In this document: positions 7,885-16,883 of the stretch, in pieces
How positions within the stretch are numbered: the first letter of the stretch is position 1
How the letters are laid out: the number at the start of each line of letters is the position of its first letter
Assembly (NCBI RefSeq): GCF_031157835.1
Contig: NZ_JAVIDR010000007.1
Location: 62,001 to 126,000, forward strand
Source: Acinetobacter rudis
Lineage (GTDB): Bacteria > Pseudomonadota > Gammaproteobacteria > Pseudomonadales > Moraxellaceae
Direction: 5' to 3'
Length of the DNA: 64,000 bases
Notes under the pieces: model-generated
Database searches by the model: none
Told to the model about the DNA's origin: nothing
What the model saw: the letters and a program-made list of their open reading frames with translations, nothing else
Translations under genes and position numbers: made by a program

Positions 7885-8694
7885 TTAACTTAATTCATCT
7901 AAAGCCACTTTATAGTCCGCAAAACAATCAATATGTTTAAGCTGAAAACCAGACTGCTGAAGCCGGGTAGCATAAATCCTCTTTCCTGTGCACACTTCGC
8001 TTTCTAAATTTAACTGTGGCAAAGATAATTGTTGTTGAAACCATTGCAGAGTTAAATGTAGAGGCATGGGCTGTTGGTTGCTTACAATATAACTGGCAGC
8101 ATGAGGTTCCACGTGAAGTAAATATGCAAGAAAAGCTGCTAAATCATTTATATGAATCCGATTCGTCCAATGAATATTGGGATAACTATGGGTCCTTTCA
8201 GCTAACTTACACATTCGTTGAATCGAACGACCATAAATGCCACTTGGACGCACAATAATACTTTGCATTGGATAAGCCATTTGCCAAGCTTGCTCCATCT
8301 TCAACAAAATCTGTCCTTGTGCATCGTTTGGAATAATCACAGTTTCATCATTAATAATTTCACCCTGATGTTCACCATACACACGTGTAGAAGATACAAT
8401 AATGATCCGCTGTATTGGATGCAAAGCAAGTGCTTTGCGCATTGCCGGTATACTGTCAAGAAAACAATCTTGATAGGCTTCTACACTTGAGTTTTCAGGA
8501 CTAAGTAATATATAAACAACATCTATAGGAGAAAGTTCACTTAAATCAAGGGAATGAATATCCTGAATCAGATGATTTGCACCATCAGCAACTTTCGGGC
8601 TACGGCTGATTGTGCTAATTTGGTGACCGTGACCAATTAAATGTTTGGCAACACGTTGTGATGTTTTACCATAACCAATGAATAATATATGCAT
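7885..8694 (-). CDS. NAD(P)-dependent epimerase/dehydratase-like protein (YeeZ type)
   Basis: This 269-residue extended-SDR protein starts with a Rossmann motif in a very short N-terminus (MHILFIGYGKTSQRVA). It then shows SSTRVYGEHQG (residues about 101-111) and RPSGIYGR, the usual sugar-epimerase-like blocks. It lacks a clear catalytic YxxxK, so the activity may differ from true NDP-sugar epimerases. The closest pattern I recall is E. coli YeeZ and similar NAD(P)-binding proteins of unknown substrate. It is divergent from recG, with 35 bases between the two starts. Confidence 0.75.
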   Translation of the reverse strand: MHILFIGYGKTSQRVAKHLIGHGHQISTISRSPKVADGANHLIQDIHSLDLSELSPIDVVYILLSPENSSVEAYQDCFLDSIPAMRKALALHPIQRIIIVSSTRVYGEHQGEIINDETVIIPNDAQGQILLKMEQAWQMAYPMQSIIVRPSGIYGRSIQRMCKLAERTHSYPNIHWTNRIHINDLAAFLAYLLHVEPHAASYIVSNQQPMPLHLTLQWFQQQLSLPQLNLESEVCTGKRIYATRLQQSGFQLKHIDCFADYKVALDELS

Positions 8695-8729
8695 TGCATT
8701 CCCTAGATGACATACGAAGATGAGAGGAC

Positions 8730-10775
8730 ATGGCAGCAGTCCATCAATTAAAAGGGGTTGGTTCAGCCTCTACAGCTTTACTTGAAAAGCTACATATATT
8801 TAACACAGATGATCTACTGTTTCATCTTCCTCGTGACTATGAGGATCGTAGCACGATTATTGCGATGAACCAGTTACAAGTTGGTCGTAGTTATCTACTA
8901 GAAGGAATTGTTAAATCTACTGATTTTCCACCTGGAAAACGCAAATCTATGGCTGTTGCATTACAAGATGAATTCGGCAGCATTACTTTACGTTTTTATC
9001 ATGTTTATCAAGCACTCACTGAACGTGCTAAAGTGGGTAATCGTCTTCGTGTATTTGGTGAAGTCCGAGTTGGTGCTCGTGGCTTAGAAATGTATCATCC
9101 AGAAATGCAAGTTATTACAGCATATACACCACTACCAGATACTCAGCTCACAGCAATTTACCCAAGTACAGAAGGCTTAACTCAACCCAAATTACGTCAT
9201 TATATTCATCAAGCACTTGAGCAATATAGTCATGAGCTAGAAGAGCTACTGCCAAAGCGTTATTGTAATGGTTACGAACTTAAACAAGCCTTACATTATA
9301 TTCACCACCCTCCTGTCGATGCCAATATGCTACAGCTGACACAGGCTGTGCATCCTGCACAACAGCGCCTAATTTTTGAGGAGCTCGTTGCACATCAACT
9401 GAGCTTACTCACTCGCCGAGCTTATATTCAGCATATTCAAGCACCTGCTTTTGCATCAAGTCAAAAATTTGCAGCACAGTTATTACAAAGTCTACCTTTT
9501 GAAATGACTCAAGCTCAAAAGCGTGTGAGTCAGGAAATTGCCAACGATCTTGCACAAAATAAACCGATGCTTCGCTTAGTTCAGGGAGATGTTGGTGCAG
9601 GTAAAACCTTAGTTGCTGGCATTGCTGCCTGTCATGCCCTGGAGGAACACTGGCAAGTGGCGCTGATGGCCCCTACTGAGATTTTAGCGGAACAGCATTA
9701 TTTAAATTTTAAAAAATGGTTTGAGCCTTTAGGAATCAAGGTGGTGTGGTTAGCAGGTAAGCAAAAAGCCAAACAACGTGCAGAAGCAGAAACACAAATC
9801 AAAACTGGTGATGCTCAACTTATTGTAGGTACTCATGCCCTATTTCAAGAACATGTGGAATTTCATAAATTAGGCTTAGTCATTATTGATGAGCAACATC
9901 GTTTTGGTGTTGATCAACGTTTAGCATTACGTAATAAAGGACAAAACAATACAACACCTCATCAACTTGTCATGACAGCAACCCCAATACCACGAACACT
10001 TGCAATGTCTGCCTATGGCGATTTAGACACGTCGGTAATTGATGAGTTACCTCCCGGACGAACACCCATTCAAACGGTCACTATTCCTTTAGATCGTCGT
10101 GAACAAGTATTAGCACGTATTGCAACAAACTGTGGTGAAGGGAAACAAGCCTACTGGGTGTGTACTCTCGTGGAACAGTCTGAAACTTTAGATGCACAAG
10201 CAGCAGAAGCAACATTTACAGATATTCAAACTCGTTATCCTGATCTAAAGATTGGTTTAGTCCATGGCAAAATGAAAGCGGATGATAAGCAAAGTGTCAT
10301 GCAGCAGTTTAAGAATAATGAACTACAATTATTAATTGCAACCACTGTAATTGAAGTTGGGGTTGATGTACCCAATGCTTCAATTATGGTGATTGAAAAT
10401 GCTGAACGTTTAGGACTCTCTCAATTACATCAATTACGTGGTCGTGTTGGACGAGGCGCTCAAGCCAGCTTCTGTGCTCTGCTTTATAAGTATCCACTAT
10501 CGCAAAATGGTCAGGAACGTCTCAGAATTTTACGTGAAAGTAATGATGGTTTTGTTATTGCAGAAAAAGATCTTGAGATTCGAGGTCCAGGCGAGCTTCT
10601 AGGTACGAAACAAACAGGTGATTTAGGTTTTAGAGTTGCTAAACTTGAACGTGACCAACACTTGCTTGATCAGGCGCATCAGGTCGCAGGAAAAATTTTG
10701 GCTGAACATCCAAATCAAGTCGAAGCACTGCTTAAACGCTGGTTGCCACAAGCACCTCGCTATGCCTATGTTTAA
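8730..10775 (+). CDS. recG: ATP-dependent DNA helicase RecG
   Basis: This 681-residue superfamily 2 helicase remodels stalled forks and Holliday junctions. It has an N-terminal wedge/OB domain (residues about 1-230, beginning with LKGVGSASTALLEKL). Helicase motifs follow: Walker A GDVGAGKT, motif II DEQH in VIIDEQHRFGVDQR, motif III MTATPIPRTLAM and motif VI QLRGRVGRG. The C-terminal RecG signature EIRGPGELLGTKQTG is present. Length and domain order match the family. The start ATG is preceded by GAGAGGA at a suitable distance. Confidence 0.97.
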   Translation: MAAVHQLKGVGSASTALLEKLHIFNTDDLLFHLPRDYEDRSTIIAMNQLQVGRSYLLEGIVKSTDFPPGKRKSMAVALQDEFGSITLRFYHVYQALTERAKVGNRLRVFGEVRVGARGLEMYHPEMQVITAYTPLPDTQLTAIYPSTEGLTQPKLRHYIHQALEQYSHELEELLPKRYCNGYELKQALHYIHHPPVDANMLQLTQAVHPAQQRLIFEELVAHQLSLLTRRAYIQHIQAPAFASSQKFAAQLLQSLPFEMTQAQKRVSQEIANDLAQNKPMLRLVQGDVGAGKTLVAGIAACHALEEHWQVALMAPTEILAEQHYLNFKKWFEPLGIKVVWLAGKQKAKQRAEAETQIKTGDAQLIVGTHALFQEHVEFHKLGLVIIDEQHRFGVDQRLALRNKGQNNTTPHQLVMTATPIPRTLAMSAYGDLDTSVIDELPPGRTPIQTVTIPLDRREQVLARIATNCGEGKQAYWVCTLVEQSETLDAQAAEATFTDIQTRYPDLKIGLVHGKMKADDKQSVMQQFKNNELQLLIATTVIEVGVDVPNASIMVIENAERLGLSQLHQLRGRVGRGAQASFCALLYKYPLSQNGQERLRILRESNDGFVIAEKDLEIRGPGELLGTKQTGDLGFRVAKLERDQHLLDQAHQVAGKILAEHPNQVEALLKRWLPQAPRYAYV

Positions 10776-10787
10776 CTCATAAAAGCT

Positions 10788-10814
10788 GACCTGTTTAAGC
10801 CTCTACAACAGGTC
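10788..10814. terminator. Hairpin terminator after recG and the VOC gene
   Basis: The 8-bp stem GACCTGTT/AACAGGTC has an 11-base loop, with AAAAGCT to the left and TTTCAC to the right. It overlaps the stop codon of the convergent VOC-family gene. The flanking T-runs are short, so efficiency is uncertain. Confidence 0.6.
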
Positions 10815-11217
10815 TTTCACCTAATACTTCAACTAAACGTAGTAAATAACCATCAGGATCTTGCACAAGAAACTGCCGTTGACCATGCTCTATTTGATCT
10901 GCACGATACCAACGTTCTTCTGGCTCAGCAAAAAGTGGCCAATGAGCAGCAGATAATCGATTCAAAATAGGTGCTAAGGCCAATACTTCAATTTGAAAGT
11001 TAATACCACGTCCTAAAGGTGCTTCTAATGCTGCTGTAATCCATTGACCTTCCTGAACTTGTTCAAGCATAAATTGCACACCATGAAGATCGAGATAGAT
11101 GAAATCTTCTTCAACGCGTTCATAGCTCAGCTCAAAACCAAGGTAATCTATCCAAAAGACTTTACTGGCAGCAAGATTACTCACGATGAGTTCTGGAACC
11201 AATTTATTATATTGCAT
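10795..11217 (-). CDS. VOC-family (glyoxalase/bleomycin-resistance-like) protein
   Basis: This 140-residue protein has two paired beta-alpha-beta-beta-beta modules. The N-terminal module runs KLVPELIVSNLAASKVFWIDYLGFELSYE. The C-terminal one ends with HGQRQFLVQDPDGYLLRLVEVLG, where DPDGYLLR is the usual last-strand signature. Members include bleomycin-binding proteins, glyoxalases and dioxygenases. The true function cannot be told, and drug binding should not be assumed. It converges on recG. Confidence 0.8.
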   Translation of the reverse strand: MQYNKLVPELIVSNLAASKVFWIDYLGFELSYERVEEDFIYLDLHGVQFMLEQVQEGQWITAALEAPLGRGINFQIEVLALAPILNRLSAAHWPLFAEPEERWYRADQIEHGQRQFLVQDPDGYLLRLVEVLGERPVVEA

Positions 11218-11239
11218 GGTGCTCTGTTATCCTGATCAA

Positions 11240-12103
11240 CTAAGATAATGTAGTACACATTTTCACATTATTTTGTAAAATTCTTAATAACTTTTCAGCA
11301 TTGGCATCGCCTTGCTGAGCTGCCTTTTGGAACCACTGTTCTGCTTGAGCACGATTGGTACTTAATCCATTTTTGCCATAACAGTTGTTTAATCCCAAAT
11401 TAAGTTGTGCGTCTTTATTTCCCTGTTGAGCTGCTGCCAAATACCATTGATTCGACAATTTAGGATTTTTATCCAACCCCATTCCCTCTTGGTACATTAC
11501 AGCAAGGTTAAACTGAGCAACAGCAAACCCATCTTCAGCAGCTTGGCTATACCAATAAAATGCCTTTTGATAATCTTGTTTGACAAGCTGCCCCTGATCA
11601 TACAAAAAACCGAGTTTCAAACGCGATTCATTAGAGCCTAATGCCGCAGCCTGTTCCAACAAAGAAATTGCTTTAGCCATATCTTGTTCACCACCCATCC
11701 CTTGTTCATACAAATAGGCCAAGCCTCGTATTGCTTCACGATCCCCTTGATCCGCTGCCTTTTGAATATATTGACGGGCTTTTAATGCATTAATACTTGT
11801 CCCTTGCCCTTGCTGATACATAAGGCCTACATTCAGTAAAGCTGTTGCATTACCCTTTGCCGCAGCTTTTTCAAACCACTTTAAAGCCTGAGCATAGTTT
11901 TGCTGTACACCATCACCAGTATAATAACGTCCTGCTAAATTGAACTGTGCCTGCTGATCGCCTTTACGTGCCTTGTGTTGTAATTCAACAAAGTCCCATT
12001 GCGGCGTCACAGCCCAAGCAAACTGCATCCATATAGATAATCCAAAAATAATGAGCAGTTGTTTTCGCATTTTTTTCATATCTAAACTGACCAATTTTAA
12101 CAT
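11240..12103 (-). CDS. Secreted Sel1-repeat protein
   Basis: This 287-residue protein has a signal peptide in the first about 31 residues (KQLLIIFGLSIWMQFAWA) followed by about six Sel1-type repeats of 36 residues, each with the A-x-x-x-Y/L-x-x-G-x-G pattern (for example FNLAGRYYTGDGVQ). Sel1 repeats form an alpha solenoid that binds other proteins, here in the periplasm. The ATG at 12103 has AAGGTG just upstream and overlaps the end of the preceding gene by 7 bases. An ATG at 12079 also leaves a good signal peptide. It forms a two-gene unit with the secreted protein upstream. Confidence 0.8.
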   Translation of the reverse strand: MLKLVSLDMKKMRKQLLIIFGLSIWMQFAWAVTPQWDFVELQHKARKGDQQAQFNLAGRYYTGDGVQQNYAQALKWFEKAAAKGNATALLNVGLMYQQGQGTSINALKARQYIQKAADQGDREAIRGLAYLYEQGMGGEQDMAKAISLLEQAAALGSNESRLKLGFLYDQGQLVKQDYQKAFYWYSQAAEDGFAVAQFNLAVMYQEGMGLDKNPKLSNQWYLAAAQQGNKDAQLNLGLNNCYGKNGLSTNRAQAEQWFQKAAQQGDANAEKLLRILQNNVKMCTTLS

Positions 12104-12561
12104 GCACCTTGTTTTGCTATATGCTTCAATTTCTGTTTGTAGCTTTGGGGATCATAAAGATCATTAATTTTACAGCGTTGGTGATCACACTTTAATTCAT
12201 AATCAATTTGAAACTTTTCACCAAAGTTTGTTCCTTGTACACGAACACGACCATTATGCAAAATAGTATATTTTAATTGATTTAAACGAATGTCATGGTC
12301 TTGTCCTGGCAGCATCGGATCATAGACCCAATCACACATCTCACCCAAATGAGCATCTGCAATTGCATCAGTTTTCTTAATCCACTGATTGAGATCAGTA
12401 GTACTAAACTTTTTGAGCACATCTATACCCGACAATTGATTATTCAATAAGTGGGTATATGTTGTTTTCATAAAATTTATTTGTATTGAACTTTGATCAT
12501 CTGCATGGGTAAGTGTTGAGGTTAATGCTGTGAGTAGGCTCAGTAATAAAAAACGCTGCAT
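12097..12561 (-). CDS. Secreted protein of unknown function
   Basis: This 154-residue protein begins with a signal peptide (MQRFLLLSLLTALTSTLTHA, cut near residue 20). The mature part has four cysteines (in LGEMCDWVYD, YELKCDHQRCKIND and the terminal GAC) that could form two disulfides in the periplasm. I do not recognise a family. It overlaps the Sel1-repeat gene by 7 bases, so the two proteins probably work together. Confidence 0.7.
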   Translation of the reverse strand: MQRFLLLSLLTALTSTLTHADDQSSIQINFMKTTYTHLLNNQLSGIDVLKKFSTTDLNQWIKKTDAIADAHLGEMCDWVYDPMLPGQDHDIRLNQLKYTILHNGRVRVQGTNFGEKFQIDYELKCDHQRCKINDLYDPQSYKQKLKHIAKQGAC

Positions 12562-12765
12562 TGTAGTTTCTCTAAATGGAAATATTACATAGGCTTAAGT
12601 GAATGATGTAAAGTAATAAATAGATAATTCTATATTTTCCTCAATGATTACCCCCCCGATATTACTTTTGTCGATTAACACACAATTGGGCTAGTTTTAA
12701 GCATAAAACAAAGGATATAAAGTCAACAGCTGGTCTTAAACCTAAAATGAACTGAATACAACAAA

Positions 12766-13413
12766 ATGAGTCTATGGCAACCATTACATCAACTCTGTAA
12801 GCTGAAATACTTCATGCCCTGTCAATTATGTGGTTTGGATCATCAACAAGCACATACACTCTGTCATGATTGTTGGAATGATTTACCTTGGTTGAAACAA
12901 CATGTTCAGCGTCAACATTGTCAAATTTTAGCGGCCTGTCATTATCAATTTCCAATCGACCGTCTAATTCATCATTATAAATATCAACAACAGTTACATT
13001 ACCAGACTGTGTTAAGCCACTGTTTACTTCAACTTAGCTTACCCAAAGTAGATGCGATTGTAGCCATGCCGATTTCCAAGCAACGCTTGATACAACGCGG
13101 CTACAACCAAATGCAAATTATTGCCAAAAATATTGCCACACAACAAAAAATCGCCCTATGGCAACCAATCATTCGCACTGCTCAGCATTCACAAAAAGGA
13201 CTGTCTCGATTAGAACGTCTACAAGCAATTCATCAACAATTTAAAATTAAGGCCGAAGAATACAAACGCTATCAACGGGTATTGGTTATAGATGATGTCG
13301 TGACAACAGGCAGCTCATTTGTTGCTATGCGTGATGCACTACAACAATTAGGCTGCACACAAGTTGAATTTGCCTGCATTGCGGTAGCAAACTCTAAAAT
13401 ACGTCCTACATAA
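12766..13413 (+). CDS. comF: ComF-family phosphoribosyltransferase-like protein
   Basis: This 215-residue protein has the ComF layout. An N-terminal zinc-ribbon-like cysteine cluster (CQLCGLDHQQAHTLCHDC, residues about 20-37) is followed by a type I phosphoribosyltransferase domain with the PRPP loop VLVIDDVVTTGSSF. ComF (GntX in E. coli) is required for natural transformation in several bacteria, acting on incoming single-stranded DNA. Acinetobacter species are often competent, so that role is reasonable here. No clear ribosome-binding site precedes the ATG. Confidence 0.9.
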   Translation: MSLWQPLHQLCKLKYFMPCQLCGLDHQQAHTLCHDCWNDLPWLKQHVQRQHCQILAACHYQFPIDRLIHHYKYQQQLHYQTVLSHCLLQLSLPKVDAIVAMPISKQRLIQRGYNQMQIIAKNIATQQKIALWQPIIRTAQHSQKGLSRLERLQAIHQQFKIKAEEYKRYQRVLVIDDVVTTGSSFVAMRDALQQLGCTQVEFACIAVANSKIRPT

Positions 13414-13430
13414 AACCACATGCTCAGTGT

Positions 13431-13823
13431 TCACTTTACATGTTCTTGATACCACGGAATAACAATCTCTTTCGTTAAAGGTGCCAAGGGAAGTGTACTG
13501 TTATCAGGATCAATCCACTGCATTTCTGCAATTTCAGCTGCAATTTTAGGCTCTCCCTTTAAATGCACCTGATAAAGATAACTCACCAAAAGATGGTTGG
13601 CTTCATTCGCTGCCGCGGTTTCAAAACGACCTACAAATTGTACGATCTCAGCTTCCACCCCAACTTCTTCAGCAATTTCACGCAACATGCTCTGCTCTGC
13701 AGTTTCATTAATTTCTAATTTACCACCGACTTGCATGAAGTATTGCGTTTTATGCTTGCGTACCAAGAGTAATTGTCCTTCCGCATTACTAATAATGGCA
13801 GCTGCAACAGTAATCGTATTCAT
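13431..13823 (-). CDS. NUDIX hydrolase
   Basis: This 130-residue protein carries a complete Nudix box, GGKLEINETAEQSMLREI followed by AEEVGV (G-x5-E-x7-REUXEEXGU). The box coordinates Mg2+ for hydrolysis of nucleoside diphosphate-X compounds. N-terminal VAAAIISNAEGQLLLVRK is the usual first strand pair. The substrate is not predictable. The gene overlaps the end of the upstream LOG-family gene by 4 bases (ATGA), so the two are cotranscribed and may share a nucleotide clean-up role. Confidence 0.9.
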   Translation of the reverse strand: MNTITVAAAIISNAEGQLLLVRKHKTQYFMQVGGKLEINETAEQSMLREIAEEVGVEAEIVQFVGRFETAAANEANHLLVSYLYQVHLKGEPKIAAEIAEMQWIDPDNSTLPLAPLTKEIVIPWYQEHVK

Positions 13824-14419
13824 TCATTGCTCGATGTATATTGAGGACGCTCTTGCTGCCCCCATTTAGGTTCTGGTGCAACATAATCTTCAAAAGCAGA
13901 TAAAATATCTTCAACACGATCTGAATAAATTAAGCCATCAACAAAACGTTGTTTAGTAAATTCTTTTTCAGCAGTTAACTGAATAAAACGGATTAAATCA
14001 TCGTAGAAGCCATCAACATTTAAAAATGCACATGGTTTTAAATGTATTCCCAATTGACCCCAAGTCCATTGCTCAAAAATTTCTTCTAAAGTTCCAGAAC
14101 CACCAGGCATCGCAATAAAGCCATCTGCAAGCTCTGACATCTTTGTTTTACGCTGATGCATATCATCCACAACATAAAGTTCTGCCAAACTAGGATGAGC
14201 CAGTTCTGCATCTACCAAATGCTTGGGAATAACCCCAATCACTTTACCACCAGCAGCAATTGCACTATCGGCAACAACACCCATTAAACCAGAACGACCA
14301 CCACCATAGACCAAGGTTTTACCTTGCTTTGCGATCATTTCACCAGTTTGTCTTGCTTGTACTGTAAACTCTGAAACTGAACCAAAAGAAGAGCCGCAGT
14401 AAACTGCAATAGACTTCAT
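13820..14419 (-). CDS. LOG-family (TIGR00730) nucleotide phosphoribohydrolase-like protein
   Basis: This 199-residue Rossmann-fold protein has the two family signatures: YGGGRSGLMG (residues about 39-48) and the catalytic PGGSGTLEE near residue 97. Members cleave nucleoside 5-monophosphates, such as AMP or cytokinin ribotides, to base and ribose 5-phosphate. The start has a good ribosome-binding site (AAGGTGATG, 5 bases upstream). The downstream Nudix gene overlaps it by 4 bases. Confidence 0.9.
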   Translation of the reverse strand: MKSIAVYCGSSFGSVSEFTVQARQTGEMIAKQGKTLVYGGGRSGLMGVVADSAIAAGGKVIGVIPKHLVDAELAHPSLAELYVVDDMHQRKTKMSELADGFIAMPGGSGTLEEIFEQWTWGQLGIHLKPCAFLNVDGFYDDLIRFIQLTAEKEFTKQRFVDGLIYSDRVEDILSAFEDYVAPEPKWGQQERPQYTSSNE

Positions 14420-14495
14420 AAATCATCACCTTTTCGAGATGTTAAATTGAAAAATTATCGAGCATGCAAGTTTTTTAATCATTTAACGATACAAA

Positions 14496-14526
14496 TTGTG
14501 CTTTTAGGCAATTCCTTGTCTAAAAT
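14496..14526 (+). promoter_or_regulatory. Possible sigma-70 promoter of corA
   Basis: TAAAAT at 14521-14526 matches the -10 consensus at five of six positions and lies about 50 bases before the corA start. The best -35 candidate is TTGTGC at 14496-14501, with a long 19-base spacer. A strong ribosome-binding site GGGGAGAG precedes the ATG at 14575. Confidence 0.4.
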
Positions 14527-14574
14527 ACACTCGTCCCATTAAGAATCAATACTGCACTGGGGAGAGAAGTCAAT

Positions 14575-15588
14575 ATGCTCGAAGCCTTTTATGCCACTGA
14601 ACGCGGTAGCTTGGTAGATGCCACCATTAATGGCGGCTTTGACTTACACCCAGAATTGGTGTGGGTAGACCTAATCGCGCCTACACAAGAAGAACAACAA
14701 TGGGTATTAGATGCATACCAACAAAATTTACCTACGCTTAAATCTCTTGAAGACATCTCATCATCTGCGCGTTTTTATCGCGATGATGATGGCATCTTAC
14801 ATATCAGCACGTATTTTCTAACGAAGAATAAAAACTATCAAGTTGATACTGACAGTGAAGACCATAACAATATGTTAGCTACAGTGCAAACTGTTGCATT
14901 CATTTTGCATAAGGATCGTTTATTTACGCTTCGTGGTGAAAAACTCGTTGCGTTTCGTGCCTTTCGCGCACGTACTCGACGTAATGACTATGACATGGAC
15001 TATAAAGATCCTGTTTGGTTACTATTAGGTTTATTAGAAGCAAAATTGGATGAATTGTCAGATATTCTTGAAGACATTCATAAAGACTTAGAAATTTACT
15101 CCACGGAAGTACTTAATAACCGTCATCGTGAACAAATTTTAGATTTGGACGATATGATTACTCGACTCGCTCAGAAAGAAGACATACTTGGTAAAGCTCA
15201 ACTCTGTTTGATTGATTTACGCCGAGTACTCACCTTTTTATCTCGACCACGTGCGCTTGGTAGTCATATTTATGACGCAGATATTCGAGAGCTCAGTGAA
15301 GATGTCCGCTCACTGGTTGAACACGATGCATTCTTATTCCAAAAAGTACGTTTTTTACTTGATACAACCTCTGGATTCATTAATACAGAGCAAAATGACA
15401 CGATTCGTCGCTTCTCCATTTTACCAAGCATGTTAGCCCCTCCAATGCTGGTTGCTAGTATTTATGGTATGAATACAGAGATCTTGCCTTTTGCTCACGG
15501 CGCAACAAGTTTTATGGTAGTCATCACGATCTTAATTATGTTCTTTGTTGGCCCTATTATTTATTTCAGATGGAAAAAATGGATTTAA
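14575..15588 (+). CDS. corA: CorA-type magnesium/divalent-cation channel
   Basis: This 337-residue protein has a large N-terminal cytoplasmic domain with a long helix around residues 150-270. Two C-terminal membrane segments flank the diagnostic YGMNTEILPF loop (GMN near residue 300), and a basic tail (RWKKWI) follows. CorA proteins are homopentameric channels for Mg2+ and Co2+ or Ni2+. The GMN motif is intact and the length is typical, so it is probably a functional Mg2+ channel. Confidence 0.95.
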   Translation: MLEAFYATERGSLVDATINGGFDLHPELVWVDLIAPTQEEQQWVLDAYQQNLPTLKSLEDISSSARFYRDDDGILHISTYFLTKNKNYQVDTDSEDHNNMLATVQTVAFILHKDRLFTLRGEKLVAFRAFRARTRRNDYDMDYKDPVWLLLGLLEAKLDELSDILEDIHKDLEIYSTEVLNNRHREQILDLDDMITRLAQKEDILGKAQLCLIDLRRVLTFLSRPRALGSHIYDADIRELSEDVRSLVEHDAFLFQKVRFLLDTTSGFINTEQNDTIRRFSILPSMLAPPMLVASIYGMNTEILPFAHGATSFMVVITILIMFFVGPIIYFRWKKWI

Positions 15589-15615
15589 GCTATTCATTTA
15601 TATAGATTTGACTGC

Positions 15616-15652
15616 ATAGTCACCATGCGTTATTTTTCGCCATTGTGACTAT
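15616..15652. repeat. Imperfect inverted repeat between corA and the patatin gene
   Basis: The arms ATAGTCAC/GTGACTAT pair perfectly over 8 bp, and the interior (CATGCG against CGCCAT) extends the stem with mismatches. No T-run follows on either strand. It could be a weak transcript-end structure or an intergenic repeat. Confidence 0.5.
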
Positions 15653-15699
15653 AAATGGCTTTGTTAATATGCCATTGGTTTCTTTTTAAGTGATGTATT

Positions 15700-16782
15700 A
15701 TGTTCCAAATTTTGCAAAAACAACCCGCTGCTTTGGATATTCGTGCAGGCTCTACCGCAACACGTCTCATTCAGCAAAATGGATTATATGCAGAACAGAT
15801 TGATGTTATTCCTGGCGCTGCAGGTGGTCCTAAAGGTTTAGGTTTACAAGGTTTGGACCGAGCAATTTTTGCAAATTTTTTACCACAGAGTCCTAAACGC
15901 CGAACTTTAATTGGTTCTTCCATTGGTAGTTGGCGTTTTGCAAGCATTCTCGCTTGGGGTGCAGAAAAAGGGACTGAACGTCTAGCAGAACTTTATACTC
16001 ACCTAGACTTTCCCCAAAAAGCCAAACGCAATGAAATTAGTCAAATTTGCGCAGAAATGCTGCAAAATCTCCTTGCTGATCGTGCAGACAAACTTTTAAC
16101 CAACCCTGATTATCATCTAACGATCATTTCGGCAAAAGCACGGCATTTGTTTCAAAGTGATCATAATCTAGCTCTACTTACCTCAATTGCAGGAATCGTA
16201 GGCAGTAATGCTATAGCACGTAAACACTGCCAATATTTTATGCAACGTGTTATTAGTCAACCGCTCCATGAACAGCAGTTTAGGGTCACACCTGATGATT
16301 TTGAAACCCACTATCAAACGCTCAATCATGAGAACTTACAAGCATGGTTAATGGCTTCTGCATCTATTCCAGGTGTAATGAATGCTGTACGCCATATTCC
16401 CCACGCACCAACTGGAAGTTACCGTGATGGTGGTTTAATTGACTATCATTTAGATCTTGACTTTCACAGTAAAGGGATTGTGCTCTATCCACATTTTGTG
16501 AACCAAATTGTGCCAGGGTGGTTCGACAAAATGTGGAAATCAAGACAATCCAACCCGAACAATCAAGCACGCACACTCTTAATTTCACCCTCTGCAGAAT
16601 ACCTCAAACGCTTACCTTTAGGACGTCTACCCGATCGTAAAGACTTCACTTTAAAAGGAATGACACGTCAGAAACGCATTCAACTTTGGCAACAATGTAT
16701 TGCTGAAAGTCAGCGTATGGGCGATGAGTTTTTAGAGTTACAACAGCAACAAAAATTTGCTGAACGCTTGCAAGTCCTTTAA
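15700..16782 (+). CDS. Patatin-like phospholipase family protein
   Basis: This 360-residue protein has the patatin catalytic layout. A glycine-rich oxyanion segment (PGAAGGPKGLGL, residues about 38-49) comes first. The nucleophile elbow GSSIGSW (GxSxG, serine near residue 73) and the dyad motif DGG in SYRDGGLIDYH (near residue 245) follow. Such enzymes hydrolyse acyl esters of lipids. There is no signal peptide, so action is cytoplasmic or at the inner membrane face. The substrate is unknown. Confidence 0.85.
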   Translation: MFQILQKQPAALDIRAGSTATRLIQQNGLYAEQIDVIPGAAGGPKGLGLQGLDRAIFANFLPQSPKRRTLIGSSIGSWRFASILAWGAEKGTERLAELYTHLDFPQKAKRNEISQICAEMLQNLLADRADKLLTNPDYHLTIISAKARHLFQSDHNLALLTSIAGIVGSNAIARKHCQYFMQRVISQPLHEQQFRVTPDDFETHYQTLNHENLQAWLMASASIPGVMNAVRHIPHAPTGSYRDGGLIDYHLDLDFHSKGIVLYPHFVNQIVPGWFDKMWKSRQSNPNNQARTLLISPSAEYLKRLPLGRLPDRKDFTLKGMTRQKRIQLWQQCIAESQRMGDEFLELQQQQKFAERLQVL

Positions 16783-16883
16783 CTTGTACGCAAAATTGAT
16801 TGGGTAAACACTTTCTTTACCTTACACTAGTACACTGGTGCAATCAGATACCGCTTTTGATCAATTATTTTGGTGATATTTCT

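Noticed and set aside
10795..11217. Bleomycin resistance gene
   Set aside because: The VOC fold is shared by many enzymes and binding proteins; nothing in the sequence or context supports drug resistance.
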